Shown piece after piece: positions 8,441 to 17,381 of a stretch of 64,000 nucleotides of DNA. The position numbers were made by a program, and so were the translations under genes. The stretch spans positions 682,001-746,000 of the forward strand of contig CBDCBH010000003.1 of assembly GCA_965214235.1 (NCBI GenBank). The letters are read 5' to 3'. Below the pieces are notes generated by a model. That model made no database searches and had not been told where the DNA came from. It saw only the letters and a program-made list of their open reading frames with translations. Each line of letters starts with the position of its first letter. Within the stretch, counting starts at the first letter, position 1. This stretch comes from Ilyomonas sp965214235. Its GTDB lineage: Bacteria > Bacteroidota > Bacteroidia > Chitinophagales > Chitinophagaceae.

Positions 8441-10141
8441 TTATTTCATTCCTAAAAATTCGGCAATTGGTCCTAAGGATAATGCTGGAAAGAAAGATAA
8501 TGCTGCGATTATAAAAATGACTGCAAACACCATAATGCCAAAGGTGGAAGTGTCTGTTTGTAAGGTGCCTGCACTTTGCGGCACAAACTTTTTCTTTGCA
8601 AGAATACCTGCTATTGCCACAGGACCAATAATGGGCAAAAAGCGTGAAAGCAGCATTACAACGCCATCAGTAATATTCCAAAACGGTGTGTTGGCACTAA
8701 GACCTGCGAACTCTGAACCATTGTTTGCAGAAGCTGATGAATATTCGTATAACATTTCGCTGAAACCGTGATTACCGGGGTTGTTAAGCCAGCCCGCATA
8801 AGCCGTAGGATTATGCGCATACAGGTAAGATGAAATAGAGGTGCCGGCCAGTATAAGTAATGGGTGCAGCAACGCAATGATAGCTGCAATTTTCATTTCT
8901 TTGGCTTCAATTTTTTTCCCTAAAAACTCCGGCGTTCTGCCCACCATTAAGCCTGAAATAAAAACCGCGATGATGATGAAAATATAAAAGTTAAGGAAGC
9001 CTACGCCTACGCCGCCATAAAAGCAATTCACCATCATACCAAGCATGGTAAACATACCGGTAAGAGGCATAAAACTATCGTGCATAGCGTTTACTGAACC
9101 ATTAGAGGTGATGGTAGTGGTAACGCCCCAATACGCTGATGCGGCAGATCCAAAACGCACTTCCTTGCCTTCCATATTGCCCATGTTTTGCGAAATGCCC
9201 ATGTGAGTGATGGCAGAATTGCCGTGCATTTCAAAGTAAATAGATGGAATAACAAAGAGCAAAAACCCGATAGTCATTACTCCCCAAACCATCCATGCAA
9301 AACGTTTTCTTTTCAGTACATAACCGAGGGTAAAAATCATAGCTATAGGAATCAGCAGAATGGATATGTTTTCAACCATGTTGGTTAAATAGTTTGGGTT
9401 TTCAAACGGATGAGCCGAATTGGCCCCGAAAAAACCGCCGCCGTTTGTACCCAACTGTTTAATGGCGATCATTGCAGCAGCCGGACCACGGCTAACATTC
9501 ACCGTATCGCCCTGCATTGATATAAATTGATCTTTGCCTTTAAACGTCATGGGCGAGCCATTAAATAATAAAACAACAGCAACAACTACCGACAAAGGCA
9601 ATAAAACTCTTGTGCAGGATTTAATGAAGTAATTATAAAAGTTGCCCAGCTTATCGGTAGTTCTTTCCTTCATAGCAACAAAAACAATAGCGCATATTGC
9701 CATGCCGGTAGCGGCGCTAATAAACTGAAATAGCATTAATATAAACTGCCCCAAATAAGATACGGCACTTTCTCCGGAGTAGTGTTGCAGGTTGGTGTTG
9801 GAAATAAAACTTACCGTTGTGTTGAAAGCAAGGTCGGCAGTCATAGAAGGGTTGGCATCAGGATTCAGCGGCAGCCAGCTCATGTTCATTAGCACAAACA
9901 TGGAAAGCAGAAACCAAACTAAGTTAATTACCAGCAACGCTACTAAGTTTTGCTGCCACGTCATTTGCAATTCGGGCTTAACACCGCTCAATCTAAAAAA
10001 CAATTTATCCAACGGGTTAAAAAGAGGGTCTAACAAGGTTCTCTCACCTTCATATACTTTGCCCATATATCTTCCTAACGCAATGGCAAACAAAACAGTG
10101 AGAACATACACAACAATAACCCCGGTAATTTCAGCATTCAT
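8441..10141 (-). CDS. kdpA: KdpA, K+ channel subunit (canonical copy)
   Basis: A 566-residue channel subunit of KdpFABC. All four pore loops look canonical: SNTNLQ (P1), LGTNGGGFFGAN (P2), GGVGVG (P3) and ANNGSEFAGL (P4), with the conserved HPFENP, MEGKEVRFG and MVGRTPEFLGKKI blocks. Starts at ATG 10141, 11 bp after kdpF. It is the copy that pairs with kdpB and kdpC downstream, in contrast with the divergent copy at 762-2465. Confidence 0.97.
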   Translation of the reverse strand: MNAEITGVIVVYVLTVLFAIALGRYMGKVYEGERTLLDPLFNPLDKLFFRLSGVKPELQMTWQQNLVALLVINLVWFLLSMFVLMNMSWLPLNPDANPSMTADLAFNTTVSFISNTNLQHYSGESAVSYLGQFILMLFQFISAATGMAICAIVFVAMKERTTDKLGNFYNYFIKSCTRVLLPLSVVVAVVLLFNGSPMTFKGKDQFISMQGDTVNVSRGPAAAMIAIKQLGTNGGGFFGANSAHPFENPNYLTNMVENISILLIPIAMIFTLGYVLKRKRFAWMVWGVMTIGFLLFVIPSIYFEMHGNSAITHMGISQNMGNMEGKEVRFGSAASAYWGVTTTITSNGSVNAMHDSFMPLTGMFTMLGMMVNCFYGGVGVGFLNFYIFIIIAVFISGLMVGRTPEFLGKKIEAKEMKIAAIIALLHPLLILAGTSISSYLYAHNPTAYAGWLNNPGNHGFSEMLYEYSSASANNGSEFAGLSANTPFWNITDGVVMLLSRFLPIIGPVAIAGILAKKKFVPQSAGTLQTDTSTFGIMVFAVIFIIAALSFFPALSLGPIAEFLGMK

Positions 10142-10152
10142 AATAAACAGGC

Positions 10153-10230
10153 TTAAAATTTTTCAGGTTTTATCAGCACATAACATATGTAGAGAAAAAC
10201 CAAAATAGAGATGATGAATAAATAAATCAT
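10153..10230 (-). CDS. kdpF: KdpF-like small membrane subunit
   Basis: A 25-residue ORF from ATG 10230 to TAA 10153. It consists of one hydrophobic helix and ends in YVLIKPEKF, which matches the C-terminal pattern of KdpF (E. coli ends ...YALINAEAF). KdpF is a single-helix accessory subunit that stabilises the KdpABC complex. Its position directly before kdpA is the expected one. Confidence 0.85.
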   Translation of the reverse strand: MIYLFIISILVFLYICYVLIKPEKF

Positions 10231-10234
10231 AGCA

Positions 10235-10318
10235 TTAAATTTTATCGAACCAATTGATGGATTTGAAAAACAAGGCAAAGCCTAATAAACCGGCTACAAG
10301 TAAACAAACAGTAAGCAT
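10235..10318 (-). CDS. Micro-ORF, single-helix membrane peptide upstream of kdpF
   Basis: A 27-residue ORF from ATG 10318 to TAA 10235, ending 4 bp before the kdpF start. A hydrophobic stretch (LTVCLLVAGLLGFALFF) is followed by a short amphipathic tail (KSINWFDKI). It has the size and topology of KdpF but a different sequence. Tight spacing to kdpF suggests translation from the same message. It could be a second small Kdp subunit or a regulatory peptide. Confidence 0.6.
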   Translation of the reverse strand: MLTVCLLVAGLLGFALFFKSINWFDKI

Positions 10319-10384
10319 AATTGATTGGTTTTAAAAAGTAAGAAAAATTGTTTTTCAATTAAGTTATATCAAGTTTTCTTTTAC

Positions 10385-10507
10385 TTATTTATGAGAGATA
10401 AAAAAGAAGATAAATCTAAAAATAGTCAGGTAAGCCAGTGCAATTGCAAACAGCCATGCAGCAATAACAGTAATGATAAACTTACCTTTGTTTTTGTGCG
10501 GTTGCAT
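10385..10507 (-). CDS. Micro-ORF, small membrane protein in the kdp leader
   Basis: A 40-residue ORF from ATG 10507 to TAA 10385. A basic N-terminus (QPHKNKGK) is followed by a long hydrophobic helix (FIITVIAAWLFAIALAYLTI) and an aromatic tail ending SHK. The positive-inside layout is typical of a genuine small membrane protein. No family is recognised. It lies between the regulator terminator and kdpF. Confidence 0.5.
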   Translation of the reverse strand: MQPHKNKGKFIITVIAAWLFAIALAYLTIFRFIFFFISHK

Positions 10508-10573
10508 AACTTGATATTGCAGTTACAGCGATGTTTGATTGCAGTAATTGAAGCAGGCTTTTACAAGTAAAAT

Positions 10574-10693
10574 CTATCGTAAAACAAAAGATACAATTAC
10601 AAAAAACAGAAACCAGGAAAGAGTGATGTAAAACAAAGACATCATATTACCTGGATTCATTTTGCTTTTCATAATATCCATAACCGATTTCAT
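10574..10693 (-). CDS. Micro-ORF, possible small membrane protein in the kdp leader
   Basis: A 39-residue ORF from ATG 10693 to TAG 10574. It has a Lys/Met-rich N-terminus (MKSVMDIMKSKMNPGNMM) and one hydrophobic helix (LFYITLSWFLFFVIVSFVL) ending in Arg. It is the most upstream of four consecutive one-helix ORFs in the same direction. It is the weakest of the four, because it could arise by chance in AT-rich DNA. Confidence 0.4.
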   Translation of the reverse strand: MKSVMDIMKSKMNPGNMMSLFYITLSWFLFFVIVSFVLR

Positions 10694-10822
10694 AAAACTT
10701 ATTTTGATCCATATCGCCAAAACGCGTTCCTTCAATTTAATATTGGAATTTGTTTTCTTCTAAATTATTAAAAATCAAAACTTTATAGCATATTTAATAC
10801 AAATAGCAGAGGAAGAGAAAAT

Positions 10823-10850
10823 AAAAAACCCTTTCAAAATGAAAGGGTGT
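10823..10850 (-). terminator. Rho-independent terminator of the NtrC-type regulator gene
   Basis: An inverted repeat CCCTTTC / GAAAGGG with a 5-nt loop. On the minus strand it is followed by a T-run (TTTTTTA). It lies 24 bp after the regulator stop and separates the regulator from the kdp leader. Confidence 0.8.
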
Positions 10851-10873
10851 ATTTTCAAAATGATGTAGCAGTA

Positions 10874-12208
10874 TTATTTTGGCAATTGATATTCTTCCAG
10901 CTTCCGATATAATGTGGTTAAACCAATGTTTAATAAACGGGCTGTTTCTGTTTTGTTACCGTTGGTATGTTGCAATACCTTTTGAATGTGATGTTTTTCA
11001 GCAAGAGACAAATCGTAAAACCTGTTATTATCAAAAGAAGCGGTAAGCAATTCAAAAGGTAAATCGTTAACATCAATCACTTCATCTTCTTCTAAAATAA
11101 CGGCACGCTCCATCATATTTTTTAACTCACGAATATTTCCTTTCCATTGATAATTTTTTAATAGTGATTTTGCTTCTTCGCTCAACCCGCTTATTTTTTT
11201 ATTTGATTTTTCTGCAAACAATTTTATGTACACATCAGCTAACAGAAGCACATCATTTTTACGATCCCGCAATGGTGGAAGTTCAATAGAAAACACATTC
11301 AACCGATAAAATAAATCTTCACGAAAAGCACCTTTATCCACTTCTTTTTTTAAGTTGCGATTGGTAGCTGCAATAAAGCGAACGTTTACTTTTGTTGACT
11401 TTGTATCGCCTACTTTTATAAATTCCGATGTTTCCAAAACACGCAACAGTTTGCTTTGTAAATCCATCGACATTTCACCAATTTCATCTAAAAACAAACT
11501 GCCTTCGTGCGCTTCTTCCATCAAACCTTTTTTATCTTTTAATGCACCGGTAAATGCACCTGCTTTATGACCAAAGATTTCACTTTCCAGCAACTCTTTA
11601 GAAATTGCATTGCAGTTGATTGCAAGAAACATTTTATCGGCGCGTTTGCTGCCATTGTGTATCGCCTGCGCAAAAACTTCCTTGCCTGTTCCGGTTTCGC
11701 CGGTTAGCAAAACAGTGGCGTTGGTAGGCGCAACTTTTCGGGCTAATTCTTTAGCTGCAATAATAGCTTTGGAACTACCGGTAATACTATCGAAACTATA
11801 ATTTATACCTGTTTGTTTTTGCAAAGAAAGCAGTCGCTTCTGAAGGGTAACTTTTTCCATCGCTTTGTATAAAAGCGGTATTACTTTATCGTTGTCATCA
11901 CCTTTTGTTATATAATCGAAAGCGCCGTTTTTCATGGCTTGTACACCATCGGGAATGTTGCCATAAGCAGTAAGTAAAATGATTTCAATAAGCGGATACT
12001 TCTTTTTCGCCTCAGTAACAAAATCGACACCGTTTCCATCCGGCAATTTTACATCGCACAGTACGATATCAGGTTCTTCTTTTTCAATGAGCTTTTGCGC
12101 TGATTTTATATTGCCCACTTCAGTAACTGCGTAACCTTCAAGCCTGATGATACGAGCTAATAAACTTCTTAGTTTCTCTTCATCATCTATCAACAATACA
12201 GTATTCAT
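10874..12208 (-). CDS. NtrC-family sigma-54-dependent response regulator
   Basis: A 444-residue three-domain regulator. The receiver domain (1-120) has acidic LIDDEE and phospho-acceptor Asp52 in LCDVKLPDG. The AAA+ domain has Walker A GETGTGKE (170-177), the sigma-54 contact loop GAFTGA (217-222) and Walker B LFLDEIGE. The C-terminal Fis-type helix-turn-helix reads NKTETARLLNIGLTTLYRKL. ATG 12208 is chosen over the preceding TTG. It is encoded upstream of and parallel to the kdp genes, so it is a candidate kdp activator in place of the OmpR-type KdpE. No partner kinase is visible, and I found no convincing sigma-54 promoter in the leader. Confidence 0.93.
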   Translation of the reverse strand: MNTVLLIDDEEKLRSLLARIIRLEGYAVTEVGNIKSAQKLIEKEEPDIVLCDVKLPDGNGVDFVTEAKKKYPLIEIILLTAYGNIPDGVQAMKNGAFDYITKGDDNDKVIPLLYKAMEKVTLQKRLLSLQKQTGINYSFDSITGSSKAIIAAKELARKVAPTNATVLLTGETGTGKEVFAQAIHNGSKRADKMFLAINCNAISKELLESEIFGHKAGAFTGALKDKKGLMEEAHEGSLFLDEIGEMSMDLQSKLLRVLETSEFIKVGDTKSTKVNVRFIAATNRNLKKEVDKGAFREDLFYRLNVFSIELPPLRDRKNDVLLLADVYIKLFAEKSNKKISGLSEEAKSLLKNYQWKGNIRELKNMMERAVILEEDEVIDVNDLPFELLTASFDNNRFYDLSLAEKHHIQKVLQHTNGNKTETARLLNIGLTTLYRKLEEYQLPK

Positions 12209-12243
12209 CAATGCAAGTACGATTTATTATTTCAACCAAAAAA

Positions 12244-12660
12244 CTATTCCGATACCGATGCGCTCATAACACTAACCGAAACGCTATCAGCGGTTTTCGG
12301 TAAATGATAACGCAGCCTGAAATCTTTACTGGTATTGGGCTTCAGGGGTTCATTTATTACATCTTCATGTTCTTCCAACATCTTACCTCCTTTATCATAG
12401 CTTACCAATTTTAAACGAACATCTTTGTAGTTGCATACCGTTGCGGTATTGGTTATTGTACCTTTTACCACTGTGCTTCCCCATAAATTTTTTTTATTGC
12501 TGGCATATACTTTTAAAAACACAAGCGGCTTTGTTTTTTCTTCACTAAAAAGGTTTTGTTTTTGCTTGCTGTAAGCTGTTATATTTTTTTCATTTAACGT
12601 ATCGTTGCCGCACGAAAATAAAAGAGAAAGGCAGGCTGTAAACGCAAGTAATTTTAGCAT
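12244..12660 (-). CDS. Putative lipoprotein
   Basis: A 138-residue protein with a lipoprotein signal peptide: Met-Leu-Lys, a hydrophobic core and a lipobox LLFSCG with the acylated Cys near residue 17. The mature part is beta-rich and includes a stretch on preserved backbone strands (VVKGTITNTATVCNYKDVRL) similar in style to FxLYD/DUF3426-type folds, which is only a guess. ATG 12660 is chosen because it places the lipobox at the normal distance. It lies 36 bp upstream of the regulator gene and may be co-transcribed with it. Confidence 0.7.
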   Translation of the reverse strand: MLKLLAFTACLSLLFSCGNDTLNEKNITAYSKQKQNLFSEEKTKPLVFLKVYASNKKNLWGSTVVKGTITNTATVCNYKDVRLKLVSYDKGGKMLEEHEDVINEPLKPNTSKDFRLRYHLPKTADSVSVSVMSASVSE

Positions 12661-12753
12661 AATCGTTATTGAATTTGCAATATAAAAACTATACAATGGT
12701 ATAACGGAATGTATAAAAAATAATTATAAAAAGCTTGTAAAAAATAAAGTTCT

Positions 12754-13854
12754 TTATGCCTCCTGCCCCATCCAAACTGCGCCGCCAATACTGCTTCTTG
12801 TTGCGCCGGTAACACTTTGCAATGTCGTATTTTCTTCGCGCCAGCGCAATAATCCTATCAATGCCATAATCAAAGCCTCCTTGTAATTCACTATTTCAGG
12901 TTGTGGAACCACAATGTTGAAACTTAATGGCAGTAAGGCTTCCCGAAGAGATTGAACTAAAAATGTATTGAACGCACCACCGCCTGTTACAAATAATTCT
13001 TTATTGTTTATTGGATATTGATTGTCTATTTGCTGAAGTGAGTTTTTTATTTGTGTAACGATGTGTTCAACATAGGTTCGCAACGCATTGGAAGTGGTGA
13101 TAGATTCATAACTTTCAATGATAGGAAAAACGGTTGTAACGCCAAAACTGTTATCCAGCGATTTTGGAAAAGAGAGCGAATAATAATCCAAATTGTTTAA
13201 CGTGTTCAGCAAGTCATCATGCACGGTTCCTGCTGCCGCCATTTCGCCATTTGCATCGTATTCTTTCTCTTCTTTATTCGCCAGTAAATTGAGTATTTTA
13301 TTAGCAGGGCAAACATCAAACGCAATGTAATCTTCGTTCCGTTTACAAGTTATATTGGCAATGCCGCCCAGATTTACCAACACATCATAATTTGCAAACA
13401 ACAGCTTCTCTCCCACCGGCACAATGGGTGCTCCCTGCCCGCCCAAAGCCACATCCATTGTGCGCAAACCGCTTACTACATTAATGCCTGTAATGGCCGC
13501 AATGGCAGCGCCACAGCCTATTTGCGCGGTGAAGCTATTTTCCGGTGCATGAAACACGGTGTGCCCGTGCGATGAAATTAACTGCACCTGATGATACAAG
13601 TTATAAGATTGTATAAAACCATTGATTTGCTCGCCTATGAACCTTCCATATTGGCTATGCAGCTGTAAATAATCATACGCCGATAAGCTACTTGCCTGTT
13701 GCAGTTTTCGTTGCCATTCATCGCTGTATTGATACGTTTCTGAAGCGATAATTTTGTAGCTCCATACGCCCCGGCTTTCTTCAAACGAAACAAAGGCAAT
13801 ATCAAGCCCATCCAGTGAGGAACCGCTCATCACGCCAATTGCTCTATAAATCAT
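12754..13854 (-). CDS. anmK: Anhydro-N-acetylmuramic acid kinase
   Basis: A 366-residue sugar kinase that phosphorylates and opens 1,6-anhydro-MurNAc released from the cell wall, giving MurNAc-6-phosphate. The N-terminal signature IGVMSGSSLDGLD, the block VNLGGIANIT, the DVCPANKILN segment and GGGAFNTFL are all typical of AnmK. ATG 13854 is chosen so that the protein begins MIYRAIGVMSG. It is divergent from the EamA transporter and near a dipeptide epimerase, which supports a murein-recycling context. Confidence 0.95.
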   Translation of the reverse strand: MIYRAIGVMSGSSLDGLDIAFVSFEESRGVWSYKIIASETYQYSDEWQRKLQQASSLSAYDYLQLHSQYGRFIGEQINGFIQSYNLYHQVQLISSHGHTVFHAPENSFTAQIGCGAAIAAITGINVVSGLRTMDVALGGQGAPIVPVGEKLLFANYDVLVNLGGIANITCKRNEDYIAFDVCPANKILNLLANKEEKEYDANGEMAAAGTVHDDLLNTLNNLDYYSLSFPKSLDNSFGVTTVFPIIESYESITTSNALRTYVEHIVTQIKNSLQQIDNQYPINNKELFVTGGGAFNTFLVQSLREALLPLSFNIVVPQPEIVNYKEALIMALIGLLRWREENTTLQSVTGATRSSIGGAVWMGQEA

Positions 13855-13960
13855 GCTCTGTTGTTTGGTGCAAAGCAAAGCAATCAAAATCATTTATGGA
13901 TGTTCCGTTTACAAATCGTAAATCTGCAATCTTCAATACGAAATAACCTTATTTTGGCGC

Positions 13961-14860
13961 ATGAAATCTGCCTTGCTGAAATTAAATCTTGCTATTTTCT
14001 TATGGGGATTTACGGGTGTGTTAGGAAGAGTGATTACGCTGAACGAAGGCTTGCTGGTGTGGTGGCGTTTGCTGATAACCGTAGCAACGGTATGGACGCT
14101 TTTTTTCTTCGGCAAAAAGAAACAAAGCATTGCCAAAAAAGATGCTGTTAAAATTGGCAGCATTGGCGGCGTGCTTGCATTGCACTGGCTTTGTTTTTAT
14201 GGCAGTATTAAGTATGCCAATGTATCGGTGGCGCTAACCTGCATGTCAACTACCGGTTTGTTTACAGCTTTGCTGGAGCCGCTATTTTTTAAGCGTCGCA
14301 TTAATGGGTTTGAAATTATGCTGGGCTTAATGGCTTTGGGTGGTATTGCATTAATTTATCTTTCCAATCTTGCCTTTTCTACAGGAATTTATATTGGGTT
14401 GGCAGCAGCTTTTTTTGTAGTGATTGTTTCTATTTTAAATAAAAGCGTTGTTGAAAATTATGAGCCCCAAACCATGACGCGCTATCAGCTTACAGGTGCG
14501 TTTGTTTTTATTTCATTTTTGATGCCTTTGTATAATTATTTGTTTCCGGCACCCTCGTTATTACCTTCACAACAAGACTGGTTGTGGCTGCTTATTTTAT
14601 GCTGGGTTTGCACCGTGTTCACGTATGGTTTGTACTTAGACGCTTTAAAGAAAGTAAGCGCCTTTACTATGAATTTAACCACCACAATGGAACCGGTGTA
14701 TGGCATTGTGCTGGCATTTATTATTTACCATGAAAACAAAGATTTCGGCTCTGCATTTTACATTGGGCTGGCATTAATTATAGGAGCAGTTAGCATACAG
14801 TTATTTAAAACAATAAGAAACAACAAATCAACTGAAACCCTTGTGCCATTTGAGATGTAG
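13961..14860 (+). CDS. EamA/DMT-family transporter
   Basis: A 299-residue membrane protein with about ten hydrophobic helices arranged as two EamA-type repeats. Characteristic pieces are FLWGFTGVLGR near the start and TTTMEPVYGIVLAFIIYHE in the second half, as in drug/metabolite exporters. The substrate is unknown. It starts at ATG 13961, lies opposite anmK and is 29 bp before the epimerase gene in the same direction. Transport of an amino acid or murein-derived product is possible but unproven. Confidence 0.88.
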   Translation: MKSALLKLNLAIFLWGFTGVLGRVITLNEGLLVWWRLLITVATVWTLFFFGKKKQSIAKKDAVKIGSIGGVLALHWLCFYGSIKYANVSVALTCMSTTGLFTALLEPLFFKRRINGFEIMLGLMALGGIALIYLSNLAFSTGIYIGLAAAFFVVIVSILNKSVVENYEPQTMTRYQLTGAFVFISFLMPLYNYLFPAPSLLPSQQDWLWLLILCWVCTVFTYGLYLDALKKVSAFTMNLTTTMEPVYGIVLAFIIYHENKDFGSAFYIGLALIIGAVSIQLFKTIRNNKSTETLVPFEM

Positions 14861-14889
14861 CCGATTAGTAAAAAACAAAAACCACAATT

Positions 14890-15903
14890 ATGAAAGTAAA
14901 TTATAAAGCTGTTTCGCTGCCGTTTCAGTACCCGTTTACCATCTCGGGCGGACGCACCAAAACGCATCAGCCATCGCTGCTTGTATCTTTATCTCTTGGA
15001 AATTTTACCGGCTATGGCGAAGCGCCTGCTATCACCTATTATAACATTACGGTTGAGCAGATGATAGACGATTTGGAACGAAACAAAACCAGAATTGAAA
15101 AGTTTGCCCTTACCGAGCCGGAACGCTATTGGCATTACCTGCATCATCTTATTCCTGCTAATCCTTTTTTAGTTTGTGCGCTGGATATTGCCTGTTGGGA
15201 TTTGATGGGTAAACTGAAGAAGCAACCGCTATATAAATTGTGGAACACCGAATGGAAAGCCACACCGCCAACCGATTACACCATTGGTTTGGATACGATT
15301 GAAAACATGGCAAATAAAATAAAAGCAAAGCCGTGGCCTGTTTATAAAATTAAACTTGGGCAACCCGATGATGTTGAAATAATAAAAGCATTGCGCCGGC
15401 ATACAGATGCACCGTTTCGGGTAGATGCCAACGCAGGCTGGACATTAGAAGAAGCGTTACAAAAAATTACAGTGCTGAAAGATTTGGGTGTTGAATTTGT
15501 TGAGCAGCCATTGGCAAAAAACAACATGGACGATATGAAAATTTTGTATGAACAATCATCGCTTCCTTTAATTGCTGATGAAAGTTGTGTAAGTGAACAT
15601 GATGTTGAAAAATGCGTTAATCATTTTCATGGCATTAACATCAAGCTTACCAAATGCAGCGGCTTAACACCAGCATTGCGCATGATAAAAAAAGGGAGAG
15701 AATTGAACCTGAAAATAATGGCAGGCAGCATGAACGAATGCACCGTTGGTTCGGCTGCCATTGCACATTTGCTGCCGCAAATTGATTATGTGGATATGGA
15801 TGGTCCGTTGCTTTTGAGTGAAGATATTGCCACCGGCTTGCAATACCATTTTGGAAACGTAACGGTAAGTGATAAGCCGGGTTTAGGAATTGAGTTGGTG
15901 TAG
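14890..15903 (+). CDS. Dipeptide epimerase (L-Ala-D/L-Glu epimerase-like)
   Basis: A 337-residue member of the enolase superfamily, muconate-lactonizing subgroup. Catalytic features seen are KIK (Lys153, Lys155), metal ligands Asp179 (VDANAGW), Glu205 (EQPL) and Asp230 (ADES), the second catalytic Lys in IKLTKCSG, and the C-terminal VDMDGPLLL with the DxD pattern used by L-Ala-D/L-Glu epimerases. That enzyme converts murein-derived L-Ala-D-Glu to L-Ala-L-Glu. The proximity of anmK supports this substrate, though other dipeptides are possible. Confidence 0.88.
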   Translation: MKVNYKAVSLPFQYPFTISGGRTKTHQPSLLVSLSLGNFTGYGEAPAITYYNITVEQMIDDLERNKTRIEKFALTEPERYWHYLHHLIPANPFLVCALDIACWDLMGKLKKQPLYKLWNTEWKATPPTDYTIGLDTIENMANKIKAKPWPVYKIKLGQPDDVEIIKALRRHTDAPFRVDANAGWTLEEALQKITVLKDLGVEFVEQPLAKNNMDDMKILYEQSSLPLIADESCVSEHDVEKCVNHFHGINIKLTKCSGLTPALRMIKKGRELNLKIMAGSMNECTVGSAAIAHLLPQIDYVDMDGPLLLSEDIATGLQYHFGNVTVSDKPGLGIELV

Positions 15904-16013
15904 CGATAGAAACAATAATTATATTTTCAGTACAGGAGCCTGCGAGGTCGTGTGCCAAAGCAACGGAATTTATTTTGCTGTTTTTTATTTACACAAAATG
16001 ATTATAAATGGAT

Positions 16014-17291
16014 TTAATCCACTGACACCAGATAATAATGCTTCTTACCTTTTTGTACAAGTATATATTTTTGATGTAAAAGAAAACTATTAGTAATAGT
16101 TAGTTGCGCATCCTCAACCTTTTTCCGGTTGATGCTTATACCGCCACCCTGTACCATTTTTCTTGCTTCGCCTTTACTGGGAAAAACGGTTGTTTCGGTA
16201 AGAAACGTAATAACATCAACACCGGCTTCTATCTTGTTTTTATTAAAAGAAAAATGAGTAACGCCTTCCATGTTCTCTAAGTCTTCGACAGATAAATTTT
16301 CGGCTGGGGTCATTGTATTGGTAAATAATTTTTCTGTTGTTATAACAGCTTCATTGCAGGCAGCTTCGCCATGCACAAAAATGGTTAGCTCTTTGGCTAA
16401 TGCTTTCTGCAAGCTGCGCGCAGCTTCGTTTTGAGCGTGATTGACAATTAATTCTTCTATCTCCTCTTTTGATAAAAACGTAAATAACTTAATCCACTTT
16501 TTCGCATCCTCATCAGCCGCATTCAGCCAGAACTGATAAAACTGGTAAGGTGATGTTTTCTCTGCATCAAGCCACACATTTCCTTTCTCTGATTTACCGA
16601 ATTTTCCGCCATCGCTTTTAGTTAATAACGGGCAAGTAAAAGCAAACGCTTCGCCGCCGGTTTTTCTTCTTATCAATTCCGTTCCGGTTGTTATATTTCC
16701 CCATTGGTCGCTGCCGCCCATTTGCAGTTTGCAGTTAAAATTTGTGTACAACCAATAAAAATCATAACCCTGAATCAACTGGTAAGTAAACTCGGTAAAT
16801 GAGATACCGTTGTCGCCTTCAAGGCGCTTTTTTACGCTTTCTTTCGCCATCATATAATTCACGCTGATATGCTTGCCAACATCGCGAATGAAATGGAGAA
16901 AACTAATGTTTTTAAACCAGTCGTAATTGTTCACTATTACTGCTGCGTTGGGTTTGTTTTTATCAAAATCTAAAAACTTCTCCAATTGCTTTTTTACACC
17001 ATTTTGATTGCGCTGCAAGGTATCTTCATCCAACAAATTCCTCTCTTCACTTTTACCGCTTGGGTCGCCAATCATTCCGGTTGCACCGCCAACCAAAGCA
17101 TACGGTTTATGACCCGCATTTTGTAAATGCACCAGCAATAAAATAGGCACTAAACTGCCAATGTGCAAACTATCTGCCGTTGGGTCGAAGCCAATATAGC
17201 CGCTCGTCATTTCTTTATGTAATTGATCTTCGGTTCCCGGCATTATATCCTGCAGCAAGCCACGCCAGCGCAGTTCTTCAATTAAATTCAT
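16014..17291 (-). CDS. tyrS: Tyrosyl-tRNA synthetase
   Basis: A 425-residue class I synthetase that charges tRNA-Tyr. The HIGH motif appears as HIGSLVP, the KMSKS-like loop as KFGKSE, and the tyrosine-binding block as YQLIQGYDFYWL followed by QMGGSDQWGN. A C-terminal S4-like RNA-binding domain carries RKMVQGGGISINRKKV. Starts at ATG 17291. A TACATTTG word on the minus strand at 17316 down to 17309 may be its -7 element, although no good -33 word is present. Confidence 0.98.
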   Translation of the reverse strand: MNLIEELRWRGLLQDIMPGTEDQLHKEMTSGYIGFDPTADSLHIGSLVPILLLVHLQNAGHKPYALVGGATGMIGDPSGKSEERNLLDEDTLQRNQNGVKKQLEKFLDFDKNKPNAAVIVNNYDWFKNISFLHFIRDVGKHISVNYMMAKESVKKRLEGDNGISFTEFTYQLIQGYDFYWLYTNFNCKLQMGGSDQWGNITTGTELIRRKTGGEAFAFTCPLLTKSDGGKFGKSEKGNVWLDAEKTSPYQFYQFWLNAADEDAKKWIKLFTFLSKEEIEELIVNHAQNEAARSLQKALAKELTIFVHGEAACNEAVITTEKLFTNTMTPAENLSVEDLENMEGVTHFSFNKNKIEAGVDVITFLTETTVFPSKGEARKMVQGGGISINRKKVEDAQLTITNSFLLHQKYILVQKGKKHYYLVSVD

Positions 17292-17381
17292 GGCTTAACA
17301 ATTTGCGGCAAATGTAGGGATAGGTTGTAGTAAGTATTAAGTAGTAGGTAATAAGTAAAATACAATAAAGTAAAATGAAGA

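Noticed and set aside
10325..10570. 81-codon plus-strand ORF in the kdp leader
   Set aside because: It is antisense to the micro-ORFs, rich in Lys/Asn/Ser without a motif; the minus-strand frames have ATG starts and proper membrane helices.
10319..10873. Sigma-54 promoter for kdp
   Set aside because: No GG-N10-GC pair with surrounding consensus was found on the minus strand, although the regulator next door is of the sigma-54 type.
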